DNA from: JBNJEM01 sp051745935
GTDB taxonomy: Bacteria; Planctomycetota; Planctomycetia; Pirellulales; Pirellulaceae
Reading direction: 5' to 3'
Assembly (NCBI GenBank): GCA_051745935.1
Contig: JBNJEM010000105.1
Coordinates: forward strand, 1-15,572
DNA length: 15,572 bases
Shown: positions 1 through 6,874 of the stretch, piece by piece
Numbering within the stretch: position 1 is the stretch's first letter
How the letters are laid out: every line of letters starts with the position of its first letter
Position numbers and translations under genes: made by a program
Notes under the pieces: generated by a model
Databases searched by the model: none
What the model saw: the letters and a program-made list of their open reading frames with translations, nothing else
What the model was told of the DNA's origin: nothing

Positions 1-9
1 TTGTTTGAA

Positions 10-88
10 GATCTCACATTTCGTGAGATCCGCGGACACCAGATCAAGTACGATTTCGTACTTGAAAAGACGGGCCTGGAGACCCGTC
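10..88. repeat. Three consecutive hairpins
   Basis: Three perfect inverted repeats follow one another: GATCTCAC (10-17) with GTGAGATC (23-30), loop ATTTC; CAAGTACG (45-52) with CGTACTTG (57-64), loop ATTT; and GACGGG (69-74) with CCCGTC (83-88). The first two share an ATTTCGT core across loop and 3' arm, so they may be diverged copies of one unit. Read on the minus strand, the third stem is followed directly by TTTTC, so it could end minus-strand transcripts. The function is inferred; the pairing is seen directly. Confidence 0.6.
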
Positions 89-405
89 CTACGTATACTT
101 TTTGCAACGTTAGGGTCTAGGCCGCTCAAAGAGCCGCACGCGTTTGCACTTTGAGTCAAGAATAACTTGCGCACTTGCACGTGCCTCCGAATCGTCCGGA
201 ACACTGGCTCCGCTCGCGATCCGCGTTTTCTGGAGAGGGAACGCGTCTTGCCGCTCGCTCAGCCAGTGCCACCCTCCGAAAAATGCCGAAGTTATTTCTG
301 AGCCGTTCCTTGGACAACGCCACGCTCGTTGGACCGACGGACGCGAAGGGTTGTTGTAATAGCGGGTGTTAGCCCCACTGGGCTTTTGTCCGGCACGACG
401 CAACT

Positions 406-425
406 GGCCAGCTACACAGCTGGCC
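406..425. repeat. Perfect 8-bp stem-loop
   Basis: GGCCAGCT (406-413) pairs with AGCTGGCC (418-425) around an ACAC loop. A weaker AGCCC/GGGCT hairpin lies just before it at 371-384. Neither has a clear T-tract on the minus strand, so calling them terminators of the lipoprotein transcript would be a guess. Confidence 0.45.
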
Positions 426-628
426 TTCATTGGCCGGCGTTTGGCCCTCCACGGGGCGACCCAACCCTCGGCCCAGCTCACGCGGCCACCACCGCCCGCC
501 GCTTTGACATCCGCGCAACCGCCCATCAGGTCCTGGGGGCCTGACGAGCGGCATTTGGGTTGATGGAGAGATCGGCCCCTCGTGGCGAACCCATGCTGGC
601 CAAAGTCTTTCGGCCAGTCATGCCTCCG

Positions 629-1369
629 CTAGTTATCCGACTCTTTCTTAGCCGACTTTTCGGGGCCCGATTCGTCCTCAGGATCCTCGTCCGTTTCAGG
701 CTCGTCCTCAGGATCCTCGTCCGTTTCAGGCTCGTCTTCAGGATCCTCGTCCGTTTCAGGCTCGTCTTCAGGATCCTCGTCCGCTTTAGGCTCGTCCTCG
801 GCCGGCTCTTCAGGCTGGTCCTTGGCCGGCTCTTCGGGCTGGTCCTTGGGCTCCTCGTCCGCTTTGGGCTCGTCCTCGGCCGGCTCTTCGGGCTCGTCCT
901 CGGCCGGCTCTTCGGGCTGGTCCTCGGCCGGTTCTTCAGGCTGGTCCTTGGCCGGCTCTTCGGGTTGGTCCTTGGGCTCCTCGTCCGCTTTGGGCTCGTC
1001 CTCGGCCGGTTGTAAAAGCTGGTCCTTGGGCTCCTCGTCCGCTTTGGGCTCTTCCTTGGTCGGTTCAGGCTCGTCCTTGGGAGGCTCTTCCAAGGTCGGT
1101 TCCTCCGGAGCTGGTACTTCCTCAATTGGCTCTTCACTCGTTGGCTTACCGAAGTCGAGCTCATCCTCCTCCGGGGTTACGTCCTTCTCCGGGGTTACGT
1201 CCATGTCCTCTTGATCGAGTTCGTCCCGATCCTCGAAGTCCCGCGTTGTGTCGATGGTGGTGTCCCCCGGTTCTTCTTCTTGTTCCGGAGCGCATCCGAC
1301 AGCCAACACCGTGGTCATCAACAGGGCTGAACACCAAATCCACCACTGATTCATTCTTTGCATTGTCAT
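629..1369 (-). CDS. Acidic repeat lipoprotein, unknown function
   Basis: This encodes a 246-residue protein, probably exported and lipid-anchored. A short hydrophobic segment (about residues 9-25) ends in a lipobox-like LAVGC with Cys26 as the candidate lipidated residue. The rest is almost only Glu, Asp, Pro and Lys. KADEEPKDQ recurs at about residues 109, 127 and 169, and the ten-residue unit DEDPEDEPET recurs four times at 197-236, the last copy diverged. No folded domain is visible; it is probably disordered, strongly anionic, and located in the envelope. The ATG is preceded by GGGAG about nine bases upstream, which supports this start. The other frames across the repeat are also open (a basic one at 526-1164 minus and others on plus); I regard these as by-products of a three-base-phased repeat. 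The neighbouring genes suggest no role. The call is confident as a gene and open as to function. Confidence 0.75.
   Translation of the reverse strand: MTMQRMNQWWIWCSALLMTTVLAVGCAPEQEEEPGDTTIDTTRDFEDRDELDQEDMDVTPEKDVTPEEDELDFGKPTSEEPIEEVPAPEEPTLEEPPKDEPEPTKEEPKADEEPKDQLLQPAEDEPKADEEPKDQPEEPAKDQPEEPAEDQPEEPAEDEPEEPAEDEPKADEEPKDQPEEPAKDQPEEPAEDEPKADEDPEDEPETDEDPEDEPETDEDPEDEPETDEDPEDESGPEKSAKKESDN
662..1070 (-). repeat. Coding minisatellite (30-bp units plus longer mixed units)
   Basis: Within the lipoprotein gene, a 30-bp unit with the anchor GGATCCTCGT recurs at 681, 711, 741 and 771 (plus-strand coordinates) with one or two substitutions between copies. Beyond about 790 a longer, less regular array continues, built on CTCGTCCTCGGCCGG and CTGGTCCTTGG blocks. 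All unit lengths are multiples of three, so changes in copy number would keep the frame. Confidence 0.8.
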
Positions 1370-1558
1370 TACTCATTCTCCCATTCTGAAACGAAGTCAC
1401 CTGTTAACCGAAACTACTCAAGCCTGATCACCGAGATTCGTTCATATACTCTCGGCCACTGTTGTCTCCGATCGTCTTGACATCCCCCACACGGATTTTC
1501 TGCCTGGATGTCGGCATTGACAGCCGCTCGCCCAAAAAAAGCGGGCAGGCGTGTTTGT

Positions 1559-1662
1559 TGTATTTCAGGCGGTTGGATTCTTCCGGGTGGAAAGCTGCCC
1601 GACGCAACCCGTCCTCCCGTTGGTCGGACTCGCGGCGGACAAAGTCATCCGCGACCGGTATA
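1559..1662 (+). repeat. MITE/REP-like dispersed repeat, copy 1
   Basis: This is a 104-bp copy of an element found four times in the window. It starts TGTATTTCAGGCGG, where the other copies have TATATTTC, and ends CGACCGGTATA. Reading inward from both ends, the termini form an imperfect inverted repeat matching at about 16 of 26 positions, including TATA, GCGG and TTT-TCC. Internal stems are CGGGT/GCCCG and CGCGG/CCGCG. The TATTTC end faces the lipoprotein start about 190 bp away on the minus strand. Confidence 0.85.
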
Positions 1663-1967
1663 TTTGCTCCCACAGCGGAGCATATCCATAGCGGAACACG
1701 GAGGTCGGACAATGTTCAACATACCGCGCGGCGGTGTGCGAATAAAGTTCCCTCAGGGCATATTGTTCTCGCTTAATGATATTGATTTTCAATATGTAGG
1801 CGTGTGAAGTTCGGGGGGAGCGATCACATGCGGCTCCGGGGTTTTGTTGCACGGCGTGGCGAGCCCAATAGCGTGGTTCGTTCCTTCGAGCACATTTCCG
1901 TTCCTGGGGCCAAGACACAACGAGCTCACGTGGTCTTATCCCTGGGGCCAGACACCCCATATATCGC

Positions 1968-1995
1968 GGCCCCACGTTTTGGGGCCCTTCTTTTT
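1968..1995 (+). terminator. Rho-independent terminator-like hairpin
   Basis: GGCCCCA (1968-1974) pairs with TGGGGCC (1980-1986) around CGTTT, and CTTCTTTTT follows at once. This is a good plus-strand intrinsic terminator shape. No plus-strand gene ends just upstream, so it may end an unannotated short transcript or be fortuitous. Confidence 0.4.
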
Positions 1996-2189
1996 GGTCA
2001 GCGAGGGCACTTTTGCAACACTCGGCGCGCGGGCGGCCCCCCGTGCGTCATTGACGCATTCGTCATTCAGACTTGCTTCGCCCTTGGACACTCCATGCTT
2101 CGTGCCCATGAACGATCGTTGCCGAATCACGTCGGGTCGTTTCCTCTGTTTTTTCCGCTCCCGATCAACGGCAGGCGAGTCCGAGGGGG

Positions 2190-3191
2190 TCAACGCCAAA
2201 ACTGGTACCATTTCTTTTTCTTGGCCAAGTGGAACGTGACCAGCCGGTCAACCAGCGTCTTGGAGTCCTCCATGTCATCACTCAAGTGCTTCATGGAAAA
2301 CTCTTCGAAACATGCGGTGTCAGGGGCACTTTCTAGTTCAGGGGGTGGGCTACGTTCCAAGTCCTCTTTGAGTTCGGTTTTGGTTTCTAATTGAGACACG
2401 TGGGCGTTTGGGGACGCCTTCTCCGGTGTCTTGGATTCAACGGGCTGGTGGCTGCATACTGGCTCCTCGTTTTGCACGGTCTTCTGGACGCATTCCACTT
2501 CGCGTGCCACTGGTTGTTCACGAAGCGGAGCGTCGGCTATCCGTGGACGCCGCGATTCTTCCTCAAGCACGGTCGCTTTTTCCTGGAGTTGGCAGCGGAG
2601 CAAATCCAGCGTCCGCTGTCTACTGTCCAGGGTCTTTTCTCGATCAGCCAGTGTTCGCTCACGCTCGGCAATTTGCCGATCCCACTGCCCGCGCCGCAGG
2701 TCTAGTGTCTCTTCCTTCTTTTCCAGCGCAGCCCGCAGTTGTTTCAGCTCCCCACGCTCCTTCTCGAGAGTTTGCTGAACAAAGACCAGCATCTCTTCAC
2801 GACCTTCCATGTAGTGCTGCAGCGCCAGGCGTTCTTCCTTCTCCCTGGCCCACTCCTGGAACAGTCGTGCGCGTTGTTCGCGTTCAATTTCAAGTTGGTG
2901 CTTCAAACCGCGAACGTGGGAATCGTGATGATTCAAAACGACGTCGTTCCCCTGCCGCGAAGTTTGGCTCAGAGAACAGCAAGGCTGGTCTGGCGCGTGG
3001 TCTTCCTCCGTCGCGGCCGGGAAATGCCTCCCACGGTCAAGGTCCAATCTTTCCAACTCTTCATGCCAGGACTGTACCTGAGCGAAGTGTCTGTCGACTT
3101 CCCGGTACCGGTCGTCCGACACGCCGCGCCGCTCTACATCAACCGTTCGTTTCCTACCCACGTGTTCTTCGATTAGAACATGCATTTCCAT
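2190..3191 (-). CDS. Coiled-coil protein of unknown function
   Basis: This encodes a 333-residue charged protein that I do not recognise. Residues about 93-212 are rich in Glu, Arg, Gln and Leu and read as a long coiled coil. Within it, 179-199 are three tandem heptads of the form RTL-ADRE, KTL-DSRQ, RTL-DLLR. The N-terminal 90 residues are hydrophilic with a CC pair at 71-72. Residues 213-300 are proline- and glutamate-rich and probably disordered. The C-terminus ends in a basic-aromatic tail, KKKKWYQFWR, that could touch membrane or nucleic acid. There is no signal peptide or membrane span. The start is uncertain: no strong ribosome binding site precedes the first ATG, and Met3 is an alternative. 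A copy of the dispersed repeat lies about 95 bp upstream. The gene call rests on consistent composition along a long frame. Confidence 0.65.
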   Translation of the reverse strand: MEMHVLIEEHVGRKRTVDVERRGVSDDRYREVDRHFAQVQSWHEELERLDLDRGRHFPAATEEDHAPDQPCCSLSQTSRQGNDVVLNHHDSHVRGLKHQLEIEREQRARLFQEWAREKEERLALQHYMEGREEMLVFVQQTLEKERGELKQLRAALEKKEETLDLRRGQWDRQIAERERTLADREKTLDSRQRTLDLLRCQLQEKATVLEEESRRPRIADAPLREQPVAREVECVQKTVQNEEPVCSHQPVESKTPEKASPNAHVSQLETKTELKEDLERSPPPELESAPDTACFEEFSMKHLSDDMEDSKTLVDRLVTFHLAKKKKWYQFWR

Positions 3192-3284
3192 TGCTGCCCA
3201 ACATGCTACCTTGAAGATGTGTTCCCGCCCCGGTGGTATTTCATGGCCTGCATTGGATTTGCTTCACGCAGCTGGCCCTGGAAA

Positions 3285-3387
3285 TATATTTCAGGCGGTT
3301 GGATTTTTCCGGTGGAAAGCTGCTCGACGCAAGCCGTCCTCCCGTTGGTCGGACTCGCGGCGGAGAAAGTCATCCGCGACCGGTATA
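3285..3387 (+). repeat. MITE/REP-like dispersed repeat, copy 2
   Basis: This is a 103-bp copy with TATA at both ends. Relative to the others it lacks one G in the CCGGGTGG block and has CTCG where copies 1 and 4 have CCCG; both changes fall in the same predicted stem. It has GGAGAAAG where copies 1 and 3 have GGACAAAG. Its TATATTTC end faces the coiled-coil gene start on the minus strand, about 93 bp away. Confidence 0.85.
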
Positions 3388-3585
3388 GTACGACCAGCCA
3401 TACTGAAACGAGAGACACCAAATTGAACTAAGAGCCGCAACGACACCCGTCAGGTTTTCTTTCCCCCCCGGGGGCTTTTGGGAGCGGAAACCAAGTTTTG
3501 TTACGAACAGCAACAAAGCCCCAACAAAACCAGTCAGGTTTCCCAACCGCCGAGGAGTGATGAAAGCCGGAATCAGTTTTGCCAC
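3370..3585 (-). CDS. Possible small membrane protein with internal duplication
   Basis: This is a 71-codon frame starting at GTG with GAAGG four bases upstream. The product has two similar hydrophobic segments, NLTGFVGALLLFVTKLGF and NLTGVVAALSSIWCLSF. The similarity is also visible in the DNA (AACCTGAC-GGT-T-GTTG-GGCT), so the frame may contain a duplicated transmembrane module. The last residues and the TGA stop come from repeat copy 2, so the original C-terminus may have been replaced by its insertion. I do not recognise the family, and it could be a chance ORF. Confidence 0.3.
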   Translation of the reverse strand: MAKLIPAFITPRRLGNLTGFVGALLLFVTKLGFRSQKPPGGKENLTGVVAALSSIWCLSFQYGWSYYTGRG

Positions 3586-3914
3586 GAAACCTTCAACGTG
3601 AACCCTCTTAGCCGATAATTGTTAATGCTCCACATATACTCGATGGCCATGGTGGTTGTCAACAAGCCGGCCCTGCCCCCCGGAACCATGCCCGCACGGT
3701 TTCGGAGATCGCGGCCGTTCCCCGCGGGACCTCTGCACAGGGCTGAAACGATCGATACAATGACGCTCCAATGCCGCGTTACGAGATGCCAGTACTTTCC
3801 GCACTCTGGGCAAGACGGGAAAAGAATAGGGCCCCATGTATGTTACGTGTGTTCGGTGGCCGCATCGCCATCAACTCCATATTGGTATTCACGGTGATGG
3901 GTTGACCGTGGAGT

Positions 3915-4018
3915 TATATTTCGGGCGGTTGGATTTTTCCGGGTGGAAAGCTACCCGACGCAAGCCGTCCTCCCGTTGGTCGGACTCGCGGCGGACAAAG
4001 TCATCCGCGACCGGTATA
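3915..4018 (+). repeat. MITE/REP-like dispersed repeat, copy 3
   Basis: This is a 104-bp copy with TATA at both ends, in the same orientation as copies 1 and 2. It has TCGGGCGG where the others have TCAGGCGG, and ACCCG where copies 1 and 4 have GCCCG. The latter change turns a T-G wobble of the internal CGGGT stem into a T-A pair. Towards its TATATTTC end the nearest gene candidate is the doubtful ORF at 3370-3585, about 330 bp away. Confidence 0.85.
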
Positions 4019-4278
4019 ACCAACGCGAGCGGAGACCGTATGCGCCCCACTGCCGGCAGAGCCTAACGGCCCTGAGATGGGCGTCCGGGAACAAGCGTCA
4101 TGAGACTTAGGGCGTTAGAAAATGCGCGCACGACAACAAGAAATCGAAAACGAGTAGGACAGGTCGGCCGGAGCGTCGTCTAAATCAGTGAGCGCAATGA
4201 CGCGACACTCGGCGGGGTCGAACCGCGAGGTTCCTCATCCCGCATCAAAAACCGTTTTGGTTTTAGCCGATTTGAACA

Positions 4279-4293
4279 CGGCGGAGACCGCCG
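4279..4293. repeat. CGGCGG/CCGCCG hairpin before the rhomboid gene
   Basis: CGGCGG (4279-4284) and CCGCCG (4288-4293) form a tight 6-bp GC stem with an AGA loop about 36 bp upstream of the rhomboid ATG. If it lies in the leader it could affect translation initiation. No clear Shine-Dalgarno sequence is present between it and the start. Confidence 0.35.
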
Positions 4294-4329
4294 CCGTCCG
4301 AGTAACCTCAGTTCGCAGCAGTTGGCACC

Positions 4330-5151
4330 ATGATCCCTCTACGAGACAACATTCCGGCCCGAACAACGCCGATCGTGAATTACACACTCATCGGCATCTG
4401 TACGCTGGTGTTTTTGTTGCAGCTGGCCGATGAGTCGAATCGTCGGGCCGGGTTGATCGAACGTTTCGGGATGATTCCCGCCCGTGTCCTCGAGCCGGAT
4501 CAGCCGGTGCGGATGCAGGTGCAGGTTCAGGACCGGTTGGGGCGTCGTTTCGTGCGGCCCGTGGAGATGGCGCCGCCCCCGGTGTCTCCGTGGGTCACGC
4601 TTTTGACGTGTATCTTTCTCCACGGCGGCTGGTTGCACTTTCTGGGGAACATGTGGTTCCTGTTCATCTTCGGCGACAACGTGGAAGATCGCGTCGGGCA
4701 TCTGGGATATTTGTTGTTCTACCTGTTTTGCGGGGTTTTCGCCAGCGTGGCCCATCTGTTGTTCAACGCGGCATCGGTCGTGCCGACCATCGGCGCCAGT
4801 GGCGCCATTGCAGGGGTCATGGGCGCGTACTTTTTGCTCTATCCTCGGGCCAAGGTGTTGTCGATTCTTCCAATCTTTTTTTTCATTCAAATCATCGTGC
4901 TGCCGGCCCCAGTCTTCCTCGGTATCTGGTTCCTGTTCCAGTTTCTGCAGGGTACCGTCTCGACGGCCTCCGGGATGCACGCGGGTGGGGTGGCTTGGTG
5001 GTCGCATATCGGCGGCTTCGTCGTTGGCTTTGCAATCGCCGCCATTCTGGAGAGCATCGGCGGGACGCGACCGCCCGTCCAACGCGTGCGGCCCCATGCG
5101 GACCGCATGGGCACTCACCGGTTTGGGAGAGGGCTTGATGAAACATTTTGA
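4330..5151 (+). CDS. Rhomboid-family intramembrane serine protease
   Basis: This 273-residue polytopic membrane protein belongs to the rhomboid family, which cleaves transmembrane substrates within the bilayer. The catalytic motif GASG places the nucleophile at Ser157. The partner histidine is His226 in WWSHIGG. The upstream HGGWLHFLGN motif gives His103 and Asn107, matching the H-x3-N oxyanion-hole pair of GlpG-type enzymes. Hydrophobic spans fall at about 15-31, 105-115, 125-145, 155-170, 178-206 and 222-242. Residues 40-85 form a polar insertion between the first span and the core, and the Arg-rich tail after 245 should be cytoplasmic. All key residues are present, so it is probably active. 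No strong ribosome binding site precedes the ATG. Its end overlaps a short ORF leading into the DUF2442 gene, which suggests cotranscription. The substrate is unknown. Confidence 0.93.
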   Translation: MIPLRDNIPARTTPIVNYTLIGICTLVFLLQLADESNRRAGLIERFGMIPARVLEPDQPVRMQVQVQDRLGRRFVRPVEMAPPPVSPWVTLLTCIFLHGGWLHFLGNMWFLFIFGDNVEDRVGHLGYLLFYLFCGVFASVAHLLFNAASVVPTIGASGAIAGVMGAYFLLYPRAKVLSILPIFFFIQIIVLPAPVFLGIWFLFQFLQGTVSTASGMHAGGVAWWSHIGGFVVGFAIAAILESIGGTRPPVQRVRPHADRMGTHRFGRGLDETF

Positions 5152-5212
5152 ATACTTCAATCCGCTGCTGAGGCCAGAAGCGGCGACGGTTGATCTTGGA
5201 GAAATGGCATGA
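5138..5212 (+). CDS. Possible 24-residue coupled peptide
   Basis: This short frame begins with an ATG inside the rhomboid 3' end, 14 bases of overlap, preceded by a GGGAGAGGG Shine-Dalgarno-like run (5125-5133). It ends in TGA overlapping the DUF2442 start as ATGA. The peptide (MKHFEYFNPLLRPEA, then TVDLGEMA) matches nothing I recognise. It may be a real small gene, a leader that couples translation to the DUF2442 gene, or a remnant of a longer partner. Too short to judge by composition. Confidence 0.3.
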   Translation: MKHFEYFNPLLRPEAATVDLGEMA

Positions 5213-5475
5213 GCACCTTGGTTGACCAGGTTAAATCAGCGGCGTACCAAGATGGCCGAATCGTCGTGACCATGCGGAGTGACGTGGAAATTCGGTTTCC
5301 AATCGTCGGTAATCGACTCTGCGAAGGAACGCCTGAGCAGCTCAACCACATCGAGATTTCCCCCTTTGGCCTGCGCTGGCCCGATCTGGACGAGGACTTA
5401 TCGTTCCAAGGACTGCTTGCGGGCGATTGCGGCCGAAAGAGAGCGGCACGGGAGAAGGATGAGCCAGCGGCATGA
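5209..5475 (+). CDS. DUF2442 domain protein
   Basis: This 88-residue protein is built on one DUF2442 domain. The diagnostic part is the C-terminal half, where GTPEQLNHIEISPFGLRWP is followed by DLDEDLSFQGLLAGD, covering about residues 41-73. The N-terminal half gives short strands ending in an FPI motif. DUF2442 proteins are small, of unsettled function, and often sit beside DUF4160 genes in modules that resemble toxin-antitoxin pairs. No DUF4160 partner is visible here; the upstream neighbours are the 24-codon frame and the rhomboid gene. GGAG lies eight bases before the ATG, and the start overlaps the preceding frame as ATGA, so translational coupling is likely. The tail after residue 73 is charged and probably flexible. 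The family call is confident; the role is unknown. Confidence 0.85.
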   Translation: MSTLVDQVKSAAYQDGRIVVTMRSDVEIRFPIVGNRLCEGTPEQLNHIEISPFGLRWPDLDEDLSFQGLLAGDCGRKRAAREKDEPAA

Positions 5476-5570
5476 TCAGGTGTGTCGGATCTCGAGTTGG
5501 AATTGCCTTTTTGACCGCTCGGAGGCTTATCGTAGGTGAGGACACGGGGCGCTAATCTTTCCATCGAGGC

Positions 5571-6161
5571 TCAGCCATGGGGATCATCAAGGAGTTGCTT
5601 TAGTCGCGCTGCAAGCTCCCCGGGCAACGGTTCCGTCCAGGTTCTGTCGATGAGCCCTACATCAATGAGGTCGCGCAGGTGGACTCGGTCTTTGTCTCGG
5701 AAGGACGTCAACTTCATTCGCACCAAGGCCTCCAATCCGAGGATGCGCAACTGGGCGGTGCGATCGTACTCCGTTGCATCCGGCGCCGGGAGTAGGTATT
5801 CGGAACGTACCTTTTCTCCTCCAAATACAATATGCACGGCGTCTCTAGCTTTTGCCTTCGGTCCGTCAAGAAACATATCAACGCCAGCCACATGTCGGTG
5901 AATGAACCCTACGGAGGCTAAAGCCGCGACAACGCGAGGTAAATCACGGCGTTGAATGATCATGTCCACGTCCCGCGTGTTTCGCACTGCCGCTTCGTCC
6001 ACTCGGGAAACCCATGCCGCCACGGCATTGCCTCCCGCAACGGCGTAAGGAATGCCCGCCTGTTCCAAAGCAGATACCGCCCGCAATAACCGCTCCCGCA
6101 CCTTCTCCACGGCCCCAAGCATCCTTTCCCAAGAGACATCATCGTATTGTACCTGAGACAT
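5571..6161 (-). CDS. Nucleotidyltransferase-fold protein
   Basis: This 196-residue cytosolic protein has the signature of the polymerase-beta-like nucleotidyltransferase superfamily. GGNAVAAW at residues 43-50 is followed by TRDVD with Asp64 and Asp66, the usual metal-binding pair. Asp108 in DAVHIVF could be the third acidic residue. The C-terminal half has LEALVRMKL and FRDKDRVHLRDLIDVGL, as in proteins related to AbiEii-type and MNT-like nucleotidyltransferases. The substrate is unknown: possible roles include tRNA or protein modification as a toxin-like enzyme. I chose this ATG because GGAG lies six bases upstream; a frame 23 codons longer exists but its N-terminus looks non-coding. No antitoxin-like gene is adjacent on the same strand, and it converges on the DUF2442 gene 95 bp away. 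Confidence 0.82.
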   Translation of the reverse strand: MSQVQYDDVSWERMLGAVEKVRERLLRAVSALEQAGIPYAVAGGNAVAAWVSRVDEAAVRNTRDVDMIIQRRDLPRVVAALASVGFIHRHVAGVDMFLDGPKAKARDAVHIVFGGEKVRSEYLLPAPDATEYDRTAQLRILGLEALVRMKLTSFRDKDRVHLRDLIDVGLIDRTWTEPLPGELAARLKQLLDDPHG

Positions 6162-6874
6162 CAACACACTCCGCCACACAGCGGTCGCGGACCAACGGAA
6201 GAAAAGGGGTACACTCGCAAGCAGGCGCACTCACTCAGACCCCACCGTTTTTTGCTCGAAATTCCCCCTCCGGCGCGCGCCGAGTCTGATCGAGCACTAA
6301 CACTCCGATTTTACCATGAGGCTCACGTTTTCAAACCCTGCCGAGCCCGTTTTTGAGTGATGAGCTGTGAACTGCGAACGGCGAGCGATGAGACGTGTGC
6401 CGTGGAATGTGAAATGTTGAGGAAAATGGGATAGCGCGGGGCTTCCGGACAATCACGGCGATCACCGGCGCTGCATGAGATGCCCCGGGCTGGCCTGGCC
6501 TGATGAAAAACTCTAAGTCCTTGTGAACCAATTTGTTGCGCCTTGCCGGGGTTGAAAAAGGGACGCAAGGGACCAAAAGGACCAAAGGGAGCGTGTCGGG
6601 AAGCTCAAATGTGAACCCAAAGGGGCGAAGCGCGGCCCCACGTTGCCTTGATGTTCGCGTCAGTCCGTGGTAAAGGTACGGCGTTGCAGTTGAGAACCTG
6701 TTCCGAAATTTCGCGCATCCGAAATCGCCTCTGGGTGTCGTTTCGGGACGGATTGTGGGAACCGCGCGGGACGAGCTGGCGTGGGATTCGGACACGTCCT
6801 CGTTGATGGGACCGTGACGCGGCGAGTACCAACCTGAAGTAACGGAATAACCTGGACTACTGGGAGATGTTGTC
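6162..6874. other. Intergenic region, no supported gene
   Basis: No convincing gene is seen. A long minus-strand frame across it (6331-7020) runs into the nucleoside hydrolase coding region and has serine/proline-rich filler composition. Around 6355-6415 there is a degenerate GTGAAC/GCGAAC-like tract. A 16-bp sequence at 6476-6491 recurs at 7999-8014 on the far side of the nucleoside hydrolase gene. Confidence 0.5.

Larger units (their letters stand above)
1..628. other. Non-coding region with several strong hairpins
   Basis: I find no convincing gene here. The open frames read as arginine-, proline- and alanine-rich text with no recognisable domain or ribosome binding site. The region lies downstream of the minus-strand lipoprotein gene. 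It holds three consecutive hairpins at 10-88, a weak AGCCC/GGGCT hairpin at 371-384 and a perfect 8-bp stem at 406-425. These could be transcript 3' ends or REP-like sequences. Confidence 0.6.
1370..2189. other. Intergenic region with repeat copy 1 and an orphan hairpin
   Basis: I see no convincing gene. The region holds repeat copy 1 (1559-1662), a short direct duplication of CCTGGGGCCA at about 1903 and 1941, a terminator-like hairpin at 1968-1995, and the 15-bp palindrome TGCGTCA-T-TGACGCA at 2044-2058. Open frames here have composition and residue content unlike a real protein and carry no domain. Confidence 0.5.
3192..4329. other. Long intergenic region with repeat copies 2 and 3
   Basis: This stretch holds repeat copies 2 (3285-3387) and 3 (3915-4018) in the same orientation, one doubtful small minus-strand ORF (3370-3585), an AAAACC/GGTTTT hairpin at 4248-4264 and a CGGCGG-AGA-CCGCCG hairpin at 4279-4293, about 36 bp before the rhomboid start. 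The remaining open frames show no domain or ribosome binding site. Confidence 0.5.

Noticed and set aside
526..1164. Long minus-strand ORF rich in Arg, Lys, Thr, Ser and Pro
   Set aside because: It is the shifted frame of the acidic minisatellite; it lacks a plausible start context, and the overlapping lipoprotein has a signal peptide and ribosome binding site.
560..1214. Plus-strand ORFs with repeating FRLVLGRL or SSAGSSG text
   Set aside because: Antisense reading of the same phased repeat; no ribosome binding site or domain.
1523..1550. GCCC-AAAAAAA-GCGGGC possible terminator
   Set aside because: The A-run lies in the loop, not after the stem, and the stem is only four pairs.
1462..1807. 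Plus-strand ORFs containing SGWKAARR and SSRWSDSRRTKSSATG
   Set aside because: The recurrent text is the dispersed repeat translated; the same text appears at copies 2 and 3 and carries no independent evidence of coding.
1804..2394. 196-codon plus-strand ORF
   Set aside because: It overlaps the coiled-coil gene antisense, has no recognisable domain and an unusual composition.
4339..5160. 273-codon minus-strand ORF opposite the rhomboid gene
   Set aside because: Antisense shadow; the plus strand has all rhomboid catalytic motifs and the minus product is histidine- and arginine-rich with no domain.
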